Part shown: piece by piece, positions 23,656-35,629 of the stretch | How the letters are laid out: the number at the start of each line of letters is the position of its first letter | Numbering within the stretch: position 1 is the stretch's first letter | Assembly: GCA_004123355.1 (NCBI GenBank) | Contig: SCHM01000001.1 | Coordinates: 124,001-188,000 of the forward strand | Source of the DNA: Amphirosellinia nigrospora | Taxonomy: Eukaryota > Ascomycota > Sordariomycetes > Xylariales > Xylariaceae | Reading direction: 5' to 3' | DNA length: 64,000 bases | The notes under the pieces: generated by a model | Databases searched by the model: none | The model's input: only the letters and a program-made list of their open reading frames with translations | What the model was told of the DNA's origin: nothing | Made by a program: the position numbers and the translations under genes

Positions 23656-23944
23656 GGGGTTCATCATTGCTAACTCATTCCAATCGGCGTACATACCCGC
23701 CTGCATCCTATTGAGTCCCTCAATGGTGTCTTCAGGGCCTCACCCAGGGCTGTGTTTGAGCCAAGACAGCGAAATCATTGGTCAAAATCCACATCCAAAT
23801 GGACCATTCTTGGTCCCCTTTGCCTCGTCGAAGCCAAGACATCGAAACGCTACTGCTTTATAGACACCGAGAGTAACTAATAGACCATCGGGTACCTTGC
23901 TTCCTTCGGATCTCAAGTTTCATATCTTATGCCACCACGGGCTC
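23656..23944. other. Convergent intergenic interval
   Basis: About 290 bp between the 3' ends of the MOSC fusion gene and the dehydrogenase gene. Both 3' UTRs and polyadenylation sites should lie here. No repeat or gene is seen. Confidence 0.5.
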
Positions 23945-25314
23945 TTAGTTATTGTGACTCACGGTCCTAGGTGTTTGTGAGTTGCTCGATCCTGGAGTGT
24001 CGCCATCTGTAGACATTGCGATTGCTCTAGTAGCTTCAACTGCAACACTCGGGCTCAGTTATTGCTATTTAGAGCCGATTTGTGGGGGGTTTTAAAAGCT
24101 TCTAGGCAGTCTCTCATGCCAAAAAGAAACCTGGTTACCCTAAAAGTTGCCAAAACAAGAAGAAAGTGGAAGAAAGTGGAAGAGAAAATGGTTCCAAGAA
24201 TTACTTACGGTCGCGCCGCACCTCGGTGATCCTTTGTTCCACTGACCTTATACAATCGGGTCCCAGAATCATACGAAGATAATCGTCGTGGCCTTCAATA
24301 ACTGCCTTCACAACCTCCCTCGCAGCTTTGTCTGGGTCCCCTTTAACTACGTCCGGCAACGGGATTGTCTTAACAGCCTGGGCTGCACCAACCCACTTCT
24401 CGACTGCGGTGCCCATGTAACCTTGGCTAAACCCTCTAGTGTTTTCATACGCAACAGGGCTTTTGAAATTTGTCGTCCAGGCAGTGCGGAATGCGCCTGG
24501 CTCGACGATCAAGACCTTGACTACAACACTCGGAGTTAGTTTTTGTTGCTTATAGCATGAATTGTGAGGGTTTCAGAAGCTTCGAGACATCATCACGTCC
24601 CAAAAGGAAACGTCGTGCTCCGAAAGGTGCTAAAGCAGGAAGAAAAGAACTCGGAGAGTTACGCACTCCCGAATTCTTCGACTTCCTTCTCAAGAGACAC
24701 ATAGATAGCTTCGATAGCGGCTTTGCTAGCTGCATATGCTCCCCGTCTGGGAGCGACATGTATCTGCTCTCACGAAATGTGACTCGCTAGTTAGCAAGCC
24801 TAGATATCACAACGAGATGTCAGCATACACTATACCACTGCTGATCAGGATGATGCTGCCACGACGCTTGGCGCGCATGGATGGTAGAATGGCCCTGATA
24901 GCGCGGAGAGGTCCCCAGAAGTTCACGTTCAACTGGTCTTGGACTTCGGCTTCACTGCTGGTGTATTAGCGAGAGCAATGATCTCGGCGAAAGCGGCCAC
25001 CGGCCTCGTATCCTCGACCCCACAATAAATGCGTAGCCAGCGTTATTCACGAGTACGTCGAAGTCGTATTCTTCCTGGGCTTTGGCGAAATCATGGGAAG
25101 AATTTGGATGGGCGGGATCCAACTGCAACCAGATGCCACCTTTGGCAGTGAAGTCGGGGCTCACTGCTTGGGCCTTGATAACGTCCCGTGTTGTGCCAAC
25201 GACCTTCCGGCCAGCGTCGAGAGCTGCGATGCTAATGGACTGGCCGATGCCAGAAGATGCGCCGGTAACCAACCAGGTGGAAACCTTGGAAACATTGGTT
25301 ATTTCTACTGCCAT
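23945..25314 (-). CDS. Short-chain dehydrogenase/reductase (classical SDR)
   Basis: NAD(P)-dependent oxidoreductase with a Rossmann fold. The start ATG at 25314 gives MAVEITNVSKV followed by the cofactor motif TGASSGIG (residues 17-24), then LVNNAGYAF, SEAEVQDQLNVNFWGPLRA, SIILISSG and the catalytic YAASK (24744-24730), then VLIVEPGAFRT. The C-terminus continues over a last intron to a stop at 23947-23945 (SHNN). Two introns, 24666-24521 and 24208-24040, belong to the introner-like family. Another intron lies between ISSG and YAASK (about 24860-24760). Frame around 25020-24950 (GYAF to VEDT to SEAE) does not join cleanly, so an unusual splice or small indels are possible. Substrate cannot be told. 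It converges on the MOSC fusion gene. Confidence 0.88.
24040..24208 (-). repeat. Introner-like intron, copy D
   Basis: A 169 nt phase-1 intron (C|TT) in the SDR gene. On the minus strand it starts GTAAGTAATTCTTGGAACC, contains TTGTTTTGGCAACTTTTAG, ACTGCCTAGAAGCTTTTAA and ends ATAACTGAGCCCGAGTGTTG plus CAG. It is longer than the others through a tandem doubling of a TTCCACTTTC unit near the 5' end. Confidence 0.88.
24521..24666 (-). repeat. Introner-like intron, copy C
   Basis: A 146 nt phase-1 intron (A|TC) in the SDR gene, just after the YAASK catalytic segment. On the minus strand it starts GTGCGTAACTCTCCGAG, contains GGAGCACGACGTTTCC, TTTTGGGACGTGATGATG and CGAAGCTTCTGAAACCC, and ends AACTAACTCCGAGTGTTGTA plus G. 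Same block order as the other copies. Confidence 0.9.
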
Positions 25315-26359
25315 TTTAGTCTCGGTGGCGACTTGCTGAGGTTGACCGAGTAAAGCACGGCCGGCCACAGTATGTGGACGGGGAGGTGGTTATAAATGGG
25401 GTCATGTTCGAGTAAAGCCGGGCATGGATATGGCTTTAGGCTGTCTGTATAGACAATATATAAGTACTTATATGCAACAGCGTAGGATTCAAGCATGCCA
25501 CCCGCACCACCAGCATCGAAGGCCGACAGAATCCACGCAACCATCCAAGTTTTGGCTAAAACATGATATATAACGTGGCCATACATCTTTCCCCCCTATT
25601 GAGTTCTAGTCTCACTAAGAGGGAGTGGAAGTTTGGCTGAAGCCTCGTCTCGTTGGCGCGGAAACATGTTCACGAACTTGCATTGCTATAAGTACCGGAA
25701 CTACCTTAATAGGTAGCTAGGGGTAGGTACAACTACCTAGTCGAATTGGGTAGTGCTTGTTGGGAACACAAGACCCCACTGTTCCGTCATCATCGACCTA
25801 TCTCCTATCTCTAGGTACTTAATTAGGTACTTAATTAGGTACCTTAGGGCACCTATTCACATTGAAGGCAACCTTTACACACGACGCTGGGAGTGCATGA
25901 CCTTACTAATAGGTATAGCTTTCTAGACGTGCACCTTTTCCAACACGGCACCGCGGTTTATTCGACGACATTTCTCGTGCCATCATCATGGCCGATAGAC
26001 AGGGGTCCTGATGTGCAAAGCCGATTCATCTGTTGAAGCGCCCATGCCGGCTGCTAGCAGATCCGCGCTGTTTTCACGAATCATGGCTGTAGGATACCGT
26101 GTAGGAGATGCTCACCGCCCTTCGAACCGCTAGCCAAGCAGGAAAGCCACATGAAATGTTGGGAGACTAGCCACATTCCAAGCCACGGACGAAATGATAC
26201 TAAGTACAGCGCCTACCTACCCCGATACCCGATAACACAGGACGTGAACCCCGTAGCCGCCCGGTTCGGTATATCTACTTTAGGTACTTAGATCACAACA
26301 CATCACCCACATGCAAACCCGTGAGGACTCAACCAGAGGAGGATTCCCCAACCCAAACC
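25315..26359. other. Divergent promoter interval with GGTACC-type repeats
   Basis: About 1 kb between the divergently transcribed SDR and ceramide synthase genes. It holds a cluster of TAGGTACTTAATTAGG-type repeats at 25812-25850 (two and a half 12 bp units) and related TACCTAG motifs at 25700-25745. These motifs recur upstream of other genes in the window. No gene is supported. Confidence 0.55.
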
Positions 26360-27890
26360 ATGGCCGGTCACATCGAGACGACGAGATATGGGCTGCTACA
26401 AAGCCCGACTCAGTGGCTGTTTGAACACCAAATTGGTACGTATGCAATGCGATGCTGTGCTGTGCTGTGCTGTGCTATGCTATACTGTGCTATGCTATGC
26501 TATGCTATGCTATGCTATGCTGGTCTTTCCCCAGCAGGACCACCGCTAAGAATTCACTAAAGGAGTCTCCTTCAATCTTGTTCTCGCGCTTTTCCTCCTT
26601 CACACATGTCTGCCTCTAGAGCCGTCGTGGACATCCAAGTTTTTTACTCTATCCGGCTACAATCCCGCCACCGGCAAGTATGCCATTGGCCACGATGACC
26701 TCTATTTCGTCGTCTTCTGCGTCGTGTTGTTCTGTGGCATTCGCGCTGGGTCTATGAAATATCTGCTCTCTCCGCTGGCTAGATGGTGTGGGCAGACCAA
26801 CAAGAAACGTATCACGAGGTTCTCCGAACAGGGCTGGATGCTCATGTACAATACGGTTTTCTGGTCCTTGGGAATGGTACCAACGCACCCCAATTCGACC
26901 CTGCATGGCCCTGCTAACCATCGTCTACGACAAGTATATCTATACTACATCGCCATATTTCCTGAAACTGCCTGAGCTATGGACAGACTGGCCCCAGAGA
27001 GAGCTCGATGGCCTTACGAAGGGGTATGTGTTGGCGCAACTCGCATACTGGACCCAGCAGTTGCTTGTCGTCAACCTGGAGGCCCGGCGACACGATTACT
27101 GGCAGATGATAGCTCACCATTTCGCTACTATCGCTTTGATATCTTCAGCTTATGCATACCACCATACGCGAGTGACCAATCTTATATTGGTTCTCATGGA
27201 TATCATCGAATTAATATTCCCTGTAAGATGTACGATCCACCACGGGAAATACTGCTGACCAAAAAAACCAAAAAAAAAGCTTGCGAAATGCTTAAAATAT
27301 TTAGGCTTCACCACCATTTGCGATATCATTTTCGGCATATTCTTAGTCACTTGGCTCGTTACGCGCCATGTATTCTACCTCATGGTGTGTTATAGCGTCT
27401 ATCGTGATTCACCTCGCCTCATGCCGACGTCATGCTACCAAGGCCTTGCCGACGATCTGCGGGGTCCATTGCCTGTTCCAGAGGGCTGGTCATATCTCCT
27501 GGCGCCTTTCCGCAGCCCCGCAGGTGTTGTCTGCATAAACGAGGGCATACGCATTGGGTTTTTGTCGTATCTCCTTATTCTACAAGCCATCATGATTCCA
27601 TGGTCTTGGGCTATCGTTCGAGTAGCTGTCCGGGTCGTGCGGAGGATGGTGCTGAGGACGTCAGAAGCGATGACGAAGACGAAGAGGATGAGCTTGATTA
27701 TGACGAGAAGGTCGGGTTCGAAAACGCGCAGATAGTCGAGGAGGTCGGAGCCGAAGTCATCGATTTCGATGCGTGGAAGCGCCGGCACGGTATCACGCAG
27801 AGGGCTAGATCAAGTGGTGCGAGTATTTCGAGGCATAGTGATCGGAAAGAGTTGCTGAATCGGATCGGATGTGAGAGACAAATTGAGTGA
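26360..27890 (+). CDS. lag1: Ceramide synthase, Lag1/TLC family
   Basis: Acyl-CoA-dependent N-acylation of sphingoid bases in the ER membrane. Start ATG at 26360 (MAGHIETTRYG). Intron 1 (26436-26562) is followed by FNLVLALFLLHTCLP, LSGYNPATGKYAIGHDD and YFVVFCVVLFCG. Intron 2 lies at about 26878-26933. The TLC/Lag motif is clear: RRHDYWQMIAHHFATIALI (HH pair), YAYHHTRVTNLILVLMD. Intron 3 is about 27224-27279, then LAKCLKYLGFTTICD. The acidic tail (EDVRSDDEDEEDELDY) and conserved end ELLNRIGCERQIE are present, but in a frame shifted by one base near 27640, where a short G/C run may have lost a base. The catalytic region is whole. The N-terminus is shorter than in many relatives. Confidence 0.9.
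26452..26522 (+). repeat. CTATG/CTGTG pentanucleotide repeat in lag1 intron 1
   Basis: About fourteen tandem 5-mers, first TGTGC-type, then TATGC-type, fill most of the first intron of the ceramide synthase gene. The two blocks differ by a single base per unit, suggesting spread of one variant by slippage. It is probably polymorphic in length. Confidence 0.9.
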
Positions 27891-30800
27891 GAGAATATCG
27901 TCAGCATGCCATTTCACGTATATAGGGTTATTATTGAGATGTAAGGCGCGACTCTCGGACAGAATAGCCGGAATGCCTTTGAGGTACGTCGCCGTCTTCG
28001 CTGAAACCACACCGCAGGCACTGGACTACCCTCCAGGTAATGGCTACGAGGTCGATTATAACAGCTAAAGAGATGGCGCGATTAGATGCCGGTGCTAGAG
28101 ATCCGTCGTGAAATTCCGCCAGTTTAGTCATAAAATGACCTAATAATAGAAGAGGCATGCATCTTCAACGTCTCAAACTACTTTTTGTGTGAGGACAGGC
28201 GCTTTGCCCGTGAAATACTTTTCGAAGGAATTATTCTCCTCGTTGTACATCTTAGCGTTATGCCGGTAATGAATATAGCAGCGTCGAGATAAAGCATAAT
28301 AAGCGTGTCGACTTGCTTTCTTATATCGGAATGTTGTTCTCGCGCTTTCGCCAGGGCTACCAGCGATTTCTCTTTTCTACGTCATATGATAGAGACTGAG
28401 TTGCGGAGTTCGCTGGCAAGTATCTTGTAGTCTCGTTTGCCCTGGAGTTCTGTGTCCTCCGGTGTACAAGCTCGCTGGCCATTTCCAACTGCTTCTCGAA
28501 CTCGAAGGCTCTACCTTGTGTCTGGATAGCGTTCAACGGCTCGCATTCTCGATTCCCTTTTCGCGAAGAGACTATACACGGCCCCTTCAAGGCAGGATTA
28601 GTGGCGCTTACGACAAGGTTCGTGTGAGAGAGTAGCTGGCCCTCTTTATCGCGGTTGTCTTCCGAGCGACCCTCGAGCTCTCCCACACACTCTTTCCATT
28701 TGTATGTTAGGGTGAGATATTTAAATGCAGAGGTCTAAGAGAGAACCAGCTGGCTTTTTAGCGATAGTCTCGAGTTCTCATCCCTAACGAGTTTCTACAT
28801 TAGCACCTTCTTAGATCGCTAGAAGCTAACGATCGGGCCGAGTTCGGTAATCCGACCTTTCAACTGCTACTATTAGTCTTGGGCGGAAGGACTTGTATCG
28901 CTTCCGGCTGCTTTTAGGGTACGCCTGATGAAGCGGGCAGAACTACCAATGCTCGCTTCATGAAGTCTATCGGGCGTTGAGAGACTCGCTTCATAACCCA
29001 CGAAATCAAAAGTGACAAAGGCTATAAAAGCTCTGTGATGTGAGATTGTCTACTTTGTCTGCCGAACAATTCATTCTTACGAACCACTGGAAATTACACA
29101 GTATCTTGAATATGGTAGCCCTCCGAGGCCTCAGTCTTCTCAAGGGAGCCCCTAGGTCATCTTGTCCGTAATGAACCCATGTGATCTTCCCACGATATAA
29201 CTTTAAACTTATCGCCGGGTGATTTCTTGGGCCCCCTATCCTTCACTTATACGACTTTCGGGCTAGGTAGTCTACGGGGACTCGTCCGAGACGTTTGCTA
29301 TCGAGTCGTACTTAAAAATCTGAAGCGAGGTGAGGCTGCCCCGGGAACTAATGGCAAACCTGATCCCTTGCAACAGGGCTTTGGAGTAATCCAGCTCCGC
29401 CTGCTCGGAGAAGGGGTGCATAACACAACAAGCGTCAAAACAATGGCCCGGAGGGCAGTTTCTTTCCTCTAACACTAGTTACCATCACTAAGTTCATTAT
29501 CCTATAGTCCACCTGGCCCTCCTACAATGCTGTCTTTTACTGCAGTCTTCCTGTCTCTACAATACGTGGTTCCTTGATGGGATTGAAGCCAAAATATAAC
29601 TAAAATAGCCCATGTGGCTTTTCACTGTAGCTACCGCATATTTGACCACCTACGACGTCCTGACATCATCTTTACGTTCCCATGGTATTTTTAGCACTGC
29701 CTGAGTTACCTAGCTAGTATGACGGTAAAAAGAACTTCAATCCATCCCACCTCTCTTTCCTATCCTCTCTATCCGCGTTGGTGCGCGGGTGTATTCATAA
29801 GGGAATGGTGCCATGTTTGCGCCATGGGATACAGTTATACGTCGATAGGAGAGAAAACATAAGATCAGAATCGATCATCTTTGATAACTATACCACCTTC
29901 TCCGTACTCACCGAATCTGGATCTGGGTATGTACCGTCTTGATGCCCAAGGTGGAATCTACCCTGATGGTTCGGGATTATGTTATGATGTGTTACGAGTC
30001 CTGAATTGCCAGATCATGCACATAGAGCTGGGTCCAACCTGGTAGCTGCGCCCCCTCGCCATAATGTCTGAGGCTATGCGACCGTCAACGTGAGGTAGAG
30101 GAGTCGGCATGGTTCGGCTGCCAAGGAACTACGTAACAATGGTATTACGGGAGAGATTGTTTTGCTGCAGCGGGTCTCAACATCCAACATGATGAACAAT
30201 AATACGCCGTCTCCTTTCCTGCGGCGCCACCCGTACGTCGGATGCGGCCAAGATCGGCCAAGTGCCGTAAGCTGTTCAACGGTAACGCTACATGATAATT
30301 ACGAAGACCCTGTTTGCAGCCCACCTATCCCATGGCTGCTAATTAGTACCGACAGTGCAGATATTCAAGCCACTTAGGCGGGTTGCTGGGACTCAAATTC
30401 TCCTAGGCCCACCCCATCAATGCCCCTGGGCAGACCCTGGGTTACCTTGAAAGACAATTTTAGACTAAGCACACATTGCGGCTCATGGCGATCCTCGCAT
30501 GTGCCAAGCTGATAACCGTCTTCTTAGTCTTGAGGTTATCACTGTTTTCTATTGCCCCCCCTCTTGGTGTCTTGGCTGTTTCTTTCGACGAACCTCCGAA
30601 ATCATGGAGAATCTAGCCACGGGCCGAACATGTACTACGCGGTTGTCAGCCAGCAGCATTATTGACGACGTCTCACTTCACCTTGCTAAGATGGACTTCT
30701 AGGTTGAAAGGGCCGGCCCGTGAATGAAACATGTCGTGCTTGAGCCACTGCGCTATCTTTCGCGTCTACGATGGCTAGTCTCGTCACGACGATCACAGGA

Positions 30801-31413
30801 GGCTGTGACGCGGTACCTGTTCCATACAGCGACATATCTCTTCACTTGGCACGGCGTTGGTCCACCTAATTGACATTATTATGTGGCGATTTGTAACCTC
30901 GATATCGTGTTCTTATCGCTAAGAACACTATCCTGCGTCTCAGGCACGAAAAAACCCCCTATACTAGGTTCCTATCTCTGTGCCTCGTTGTTAGGCCCAG
31001 GAAAAGAGATTGCCTGTCCTGAATCGAGCCAGTATCCAGACGAAGCGTCGGCTTGTTTGCACAAGAAGACCAGAATGGGTGGGCAGCAAAGTATGTGGCG
31101 TGCTATCTATCGTGCTGGCATTGTGAAGTCTGGCGAGTGATATCAGGAGGGCGATTTGTGCATCAACTCAGGCTACGCAATGCCATTCTTGGCTACACAT
31201 TACCGGGAGCCGTAACACAGTACCTGTCACATAGCATCATACGGTTCAGGCGGACTGTCCGTTCGCTTTAAGGTTCAAGCCCACAGACCCAGCATATTTA
31301 GGAGACTCATATCTCTCCCATCTACAGCAAGTCACCGAACCATCCAATTCAATTCTTTTTAACAACTAGCCATAAGGCCGTCGTCCGAATCTATAAGCAC
31401 CGTAACAGACCCA
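27891..31413. other. 3.5 kb gene-poor interval
   Basis: No protein family is recognised. Open stretches (for example 109 codons on the minus strand at 28686-28357, rich in Glu and Arg) have no known motif and weak splice context. A TATAAAAG sequence is present at about 29021. At 30795-30835 and 31205-31240 two loosely similar segments around GTACCTGT...CATA occur, too diverged to call a repeat. The last 200 bp should include the promoter and leader of the TDT transporter. Confidence 0.45.
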
Positions 31414-33123
31414 ATGACCGTTCCATCTCTTTTTGCCAACAAGCTACCCGACCATCTACCTTTCCCAATGGACAATAACTCCACAGCCAACAGGAAACCT
31501 GATAGCCTCCTCCAAGACGCCCCCACGGCTGTGAACTCTAGACGCCAGAGTTTTGATATGGAAAAGGACGGTTCTCATCATGGCATCAACATTTATGATC
31601 CGAATAGACCCAAACTAGGCTTCCGCCAACGTATGCACCATTTCACCTGGGCATGGTTTACCTGGCCGATGAGTACAGGTGGATTGTCACTTTGTAAGCC
31701 GCCTTGCTCTGGCCGGTCGTCATTTTTTCGGTTATTGATGCCATTCGACGACGTGATCGACCCCCGTCGTCGACTCCTAGATGAAAAACTAACATTGCTT
31801 CCTTCAGTGATACACTCTCAGCCCTATCAATTCCCTGGGCTGCGACATATCGGTTTCGTTGTATACGTCACAAACCTCGTCATATTCACAATACTCGTCG
31901 CCTGTATGATTACCAGATTTTGCTTACACCGAGATGATTTGCGGTGTGTACAAAACCCTCCCGCTCCCGATACCCTAGCGTCCTCGTTTTGTATGATCTA
32001 GCAAGCCCCGCGGCGTGTGACTGAGTGATCTCGACTAACGTGTTTCTATCCCCGCAGCAATTCTGTTACGCATGGCCGTGAAGGGTTTTTTCTTCCCACG
32101 TTATTTCTAGCCCTTGCTACTATTATTACTGGTACAGAACGCTATGTTATGCCGGAAAACGATGTGCCTCTCCGCTGGCTGATTCTGAGTGCATTCTGGC
32201 TGTACCTGCTCGTCACTCTCGCCCTAGCCGTCGGACACTACAGCCACTTATTCGCGAAACATAGATTTGCCCTAAACCTCATGATGCCAGTTTGGGTATT
32301 GCCTATATTTCCTATTATGTTATCTGGGACCATCGCTTCGGTGATTGCTGAGTCTCAGCCGGATATTGCTGCGATACCAATTCTTGTCGGTGGTTTAGCT
32401 GCCCAGGGGTTAGGAATATCAGTAGCATTTTTGATGTACGCGCACATGATAGGAAGGCTGATGCAAGCGGGTAAGTTGGCTTGTAGGTCATTGGTCGCTG
32501 TTCTGATCGACTACTAATTCTTATCAGAGCTTCCGGATAGAGAACACCGACCCGGTCTCTTCATAAATGTAGGACCTCCGGCATTCACAGCACTTGCCTT
32601 CATCGGCATGGCGAACGGCCTACCCAACTCCTTCGACCGTGAGCAGGACGGTATCCTTGACGCGAATGTAATCCGAACATTTGCCCTCATTGCTGCCATT
32701 TTCCTCTGGGGTCTATCATTCTGGTGGTTCTTGATTGCCGCTGTCGCTGTGATAAGCTCGCGACCAAAGTACTTCGTGAGTAATCCTCGGTTTATTTGGT
32801 AACCTCTAGAGCACAAAATTTTGGTTTCTCGGTCAAAGAACTGTCTGGAAGCTTCTGAGACCCAAATCGCATTCAAAGCAGCTAAAACTGACCCGAGGCA
32901 GCACCTGGGCTGGTGGGCCATGGTTTTCCCCAATACTGGCTTCATCTTAGCAACTATCTCCATCGCTAAGGAGTTTCGAAATTCCCACGTCTTGAGATTC
33001 GCCTCGGCACTTTCGATATTGCTCGTGCTCATGTATATATTCGTGCTCGTTTCTCACGTTAGGGCTGTTGTGAAACAGGATATCATGTACCCCGGCCGCG
33101 ACGAAGACGTGGAAGATCATTGA
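31414..33123 (+). CDS. TDT-family (Mae1-like) dicarboxylate/malate transporter
   Basis: A plasma-membrane transporter of the tellurite-resistance/dicarboxylate (voltage-dependent anion channel fold) family, which moves malate and other C4 acids or sulfite in fungi. Five exons join in frame across introns at about 31694-31807, 31949-32058, 32472-32527 and 32778-32902, each with GT, a branch motif and AG. The family N-terminal motif HHFTWAWFTWPMSTGGLSL follows a hydrophilic 70-residue tail. Ten hydrophobic segments can be traced, including FVVYVTNLVIFTILVAC, WLILSAFWLYLLVTLALAV, FPIMLSGTIASVIAE and HLGWWAMVFPNTGFILAT. It ends at 33123 (DEDVEDH). No frame breaks were found. Substrate (malate versus sulfite) cannot be decided by eye; Mae1-like is favoured. 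Confidence 0.9.
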
Positions 33124-33948
33124 ATTCGAAAAGTTTTTATGGGAAGGTTGGGTTGCTATGGACCTAGTCGGCCCCCTTTTAAATTGTACACATCGTTTCA
33201 TTTCTTTTCTTCACGTTGGTTTTCAGTGGTACATGTGATGTTCACGTATTGCCTCTGCTGGAAAGGCTTATATTTAGATTCGTATACCGTTTTAGATAGA
33301 CCCAAACTACGTGCTAATAGCAGACGTAAGTTATAATTCATAGACAGCACTAACCTCGATTTATGGAAAATAATAATAATAATAAATAATTAAGATAACA
33401 GTTTTCTATTAGTACTAACTATGTTTTCGTTCAAATAACATGTGTCAATATACAGGAGGGCACAGTTAAATATATCTATACGACTATATGATGCCTTAGC
33501 GACTTCGTTACTTGCGCCATACAATGCCGAGCTTTTCTACGTATTTAACTGCGATTTCACGAGCATTAACGGCAACGGTTCCGTTATCATTTCATCTCGG
33601 ACTGGGATAATGCCATTCTTGCTAGGCTTGCGAATGAGGTGTCCCTCGAATGGCGAGCTACCAAGGATATCTGATCTGTTCGGAATTCTGGCGAATGGCC
33701 GATCAGTCATAGGTATCAGAATATTGGAGATAACCATGAAGCTTGGTTGCAATGGCCGAATTCAAAAGCGCACTCGCATTACTACTATGGCATCATTGGG
33801 GGTTGTAATGAGCCATCTGCGGGGTTCAGCAACAACCTTTTGGAACGCTGCCGGAGCTCGAGAAAGGCATAAAGAGCCTTTATAGACGAGTTTGAGATTT
33901 TAACAAGCCTTGAAAGTTTGCAATACATTTGTCCATTACCACCTCATC
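33124..33948. other. Interval between transporter and dioxygenase
   Basis: About 825 bp. AT-rich with ATA trinucleotide repeats at 33366-33392. An open stretch on the minus strand (33752-33537, 72 codons) and another on the plus strand (33442-33885) overlap each other; neither has a motif I recognise. The last 100 bp are the likely leader of the dioxygenase gene. Confidence 0.4.
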
Positions 33949-35308
33949 ATGGCGCCATCGGTTGCGGAAATCGCCCCAAGCGCCGCTGAGCTCGGTGATA
34001 TCGCAAAGCAGAAGCTCAACCGTGCCTTTGACGCTACGCGCAGCATGCTACCGTCAGTTCAGCTCATTCACATAGCCAGTAAGACAGCGAATAGATTACT
34101 CACATTTGCGTGTAGTATGCATACACCAAGTACCTTCCAGTGTACGACGAAGAGACCAAATTCCCACCCACCGAGCCGTTCGCCTTCGTCGACCGCGGCT
34201 TGGCCGCCGACAAGGCGAAACCCCATCTTCTGGCAATAAACGAGGCCACCATCAAAGTTACGAGGCTCACGCCTCGTGTCGGGACAGAAATTACCGGGCT
34301 GCAGCTTTCGGAGCTCAGCGACGTCCAGAAGAACGAACTGGCGCTACTCATTGCTGAGCGCGGCGTCGTGGTGTTCAGGGGCCAGAATTTTAAAGACATC
34401 GGTATCGAAAGGCAGAAGGAATTCGGACGATACTTCGGACGCTTGCACGTACACGTAGGTTGGTGCCAACGGAAGGGAACGATACTCGTACTGACACGAC
34501 ATCGCAGCCCGTTGGCGCGCACGTCGAAGGCGCACTGGAGTTCCACAATATCTATTTAGGGCCGGATAATCTGTCCCGGCTGAAGTTTAAGTCGGATTCG
34601 TTGACGACGATTGGCTATCACTCGGATGTCTCGTACGAGCACCAACCGCCTGGAATAACACTGCTGACTCTCCTCGCGGTCCCCGATACGGGCGGTGATA
34701 CCGCCTGGGTCTCGCAGGCAGCAGCTTACGAGCGGTTGTCTGAGCCTATCAAGAAGTTACTCGAAGGCCTGCGCGCCGAGCATAGCGGTTTTCCGCAGGC
34801 AGAGAATGCACGTCGCCAAAATAAGTTTGTGAGGCGCGAGCCGGTGAAATCGGAGCACCCGGTCGTTCGTGTGCACCCAGTAAGTGCTCGCCATTAAGCC
34901 CAACGATATGGCGGCTGATGATATTACGAGCGATAGGTGACCGGAGAGAAGGCCCTGTTTGTCAACCCGGGATTCACAAAGCGGATCATTGGCCTCAAGA
35001 GGGAAGAGTCCGATGCCATACTTCAACTTCTATACCAGGTATGGTTTGTGATGCGCTCGGGACGAGAGCTCAAAACTTTGGCTCATACTAATCTTGTTAC
35101 GTAGCATATATCACACAGCCAGGACCTCCAAGTACGCGTAAAATGGGATGACCAAACCGTGGCATTGTGGGATAATAGAGTAACAGCACATACCGCTATT
35201 TCCGATTATGACGTTCGGCAGGAGGCAGAAGGCCTTCGGCATGGATTCAGAATTACTACCTTAGGCGAGTCTCCTGTGGGAGTGAATCATTTGAAGACGG
35301 TGTGGTAG
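33949..35308 (+). CDS. TauD/TfdA-type alpha-ketoglutarate-dependent dioxygenase
   Basis: Fe(II)/2-oxoglutarate oxygenase, likely acting on taurine or other sulfonates to release sulfite (fungal Jlp1/TauD group). Exons join in frame over four introns: about 34047-34116 (donor probably GTTCAG, unusual), 34453-34506, 34880-34938 and 35039-35104. Motifs: TPRVGTEITGLQLSEL, RGVVVFRGQNF, the metal motif HSD in TIGYHSDVSYEHQPPG, VPDTGGDTAWVS, a distal His in NRVTAHTAISDY and the 2-oxoglutarate-binding region HGFRITTLGE. The protein starts MAPSVAEIAPSA and ends NHLKTVW. No breaks were found. It lies next to an organic-anion transporter, which could be related if that protein exports sulfite, but that is inference. 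Confidence 0.92.
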
Positions 35309-35629
35309 CTCTTGTCTCCTAGGTATTCGGGAGTCTCTTCGTTTTTAGTAAATAGTGAGTGAAATTCCACCTTTTCGATATATACACAGTGTATAAACGA
35401 CCCCTTTAACAAAAATCTTTCCGACCGGCTAGCTATTCGAGAGGATTACCCATAAAGATGATTTGTATTATACAATTATCACCGTATCACTACAACGTAG
35501 TGTCACCTTAGTTGATGAATGCACTTAACTTTCTTAACTATAGAGCTCTCTCTCCGTGGCACTATTTCTTCATAATATAGGTAAACATAGATCTTTGTAC
35601 TTGGTGTACTAAGACGCAACAAAAAGGTG
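35309..35629. other. 3' flank of dioxygenase
   Basis: About 320 bp between the dioxygenase stop and the tRNA gene. AT-rich, with probable 3' UTR sequence; no other feature is seen. Confidence 0.4.

Noticed and set aside
28357-28686. Glu/Arg-rich minus-strand open stretch as a coiled-coil gene
   Set aside because: No heptad pattern strong enough, no start context and no second exon.
30790-31250. Direct repeat between about 30800 and 31215
   Set aside because: Similarity around GTACCTGT is too low and patchy to separate from chance.
33537-33752. 72-codon minus-strand open stretch as a conserved protein fragment
   Set aside because: It has a protein-like look but I could not tie it to any family, and it overlaps an open stretch on the other strand.
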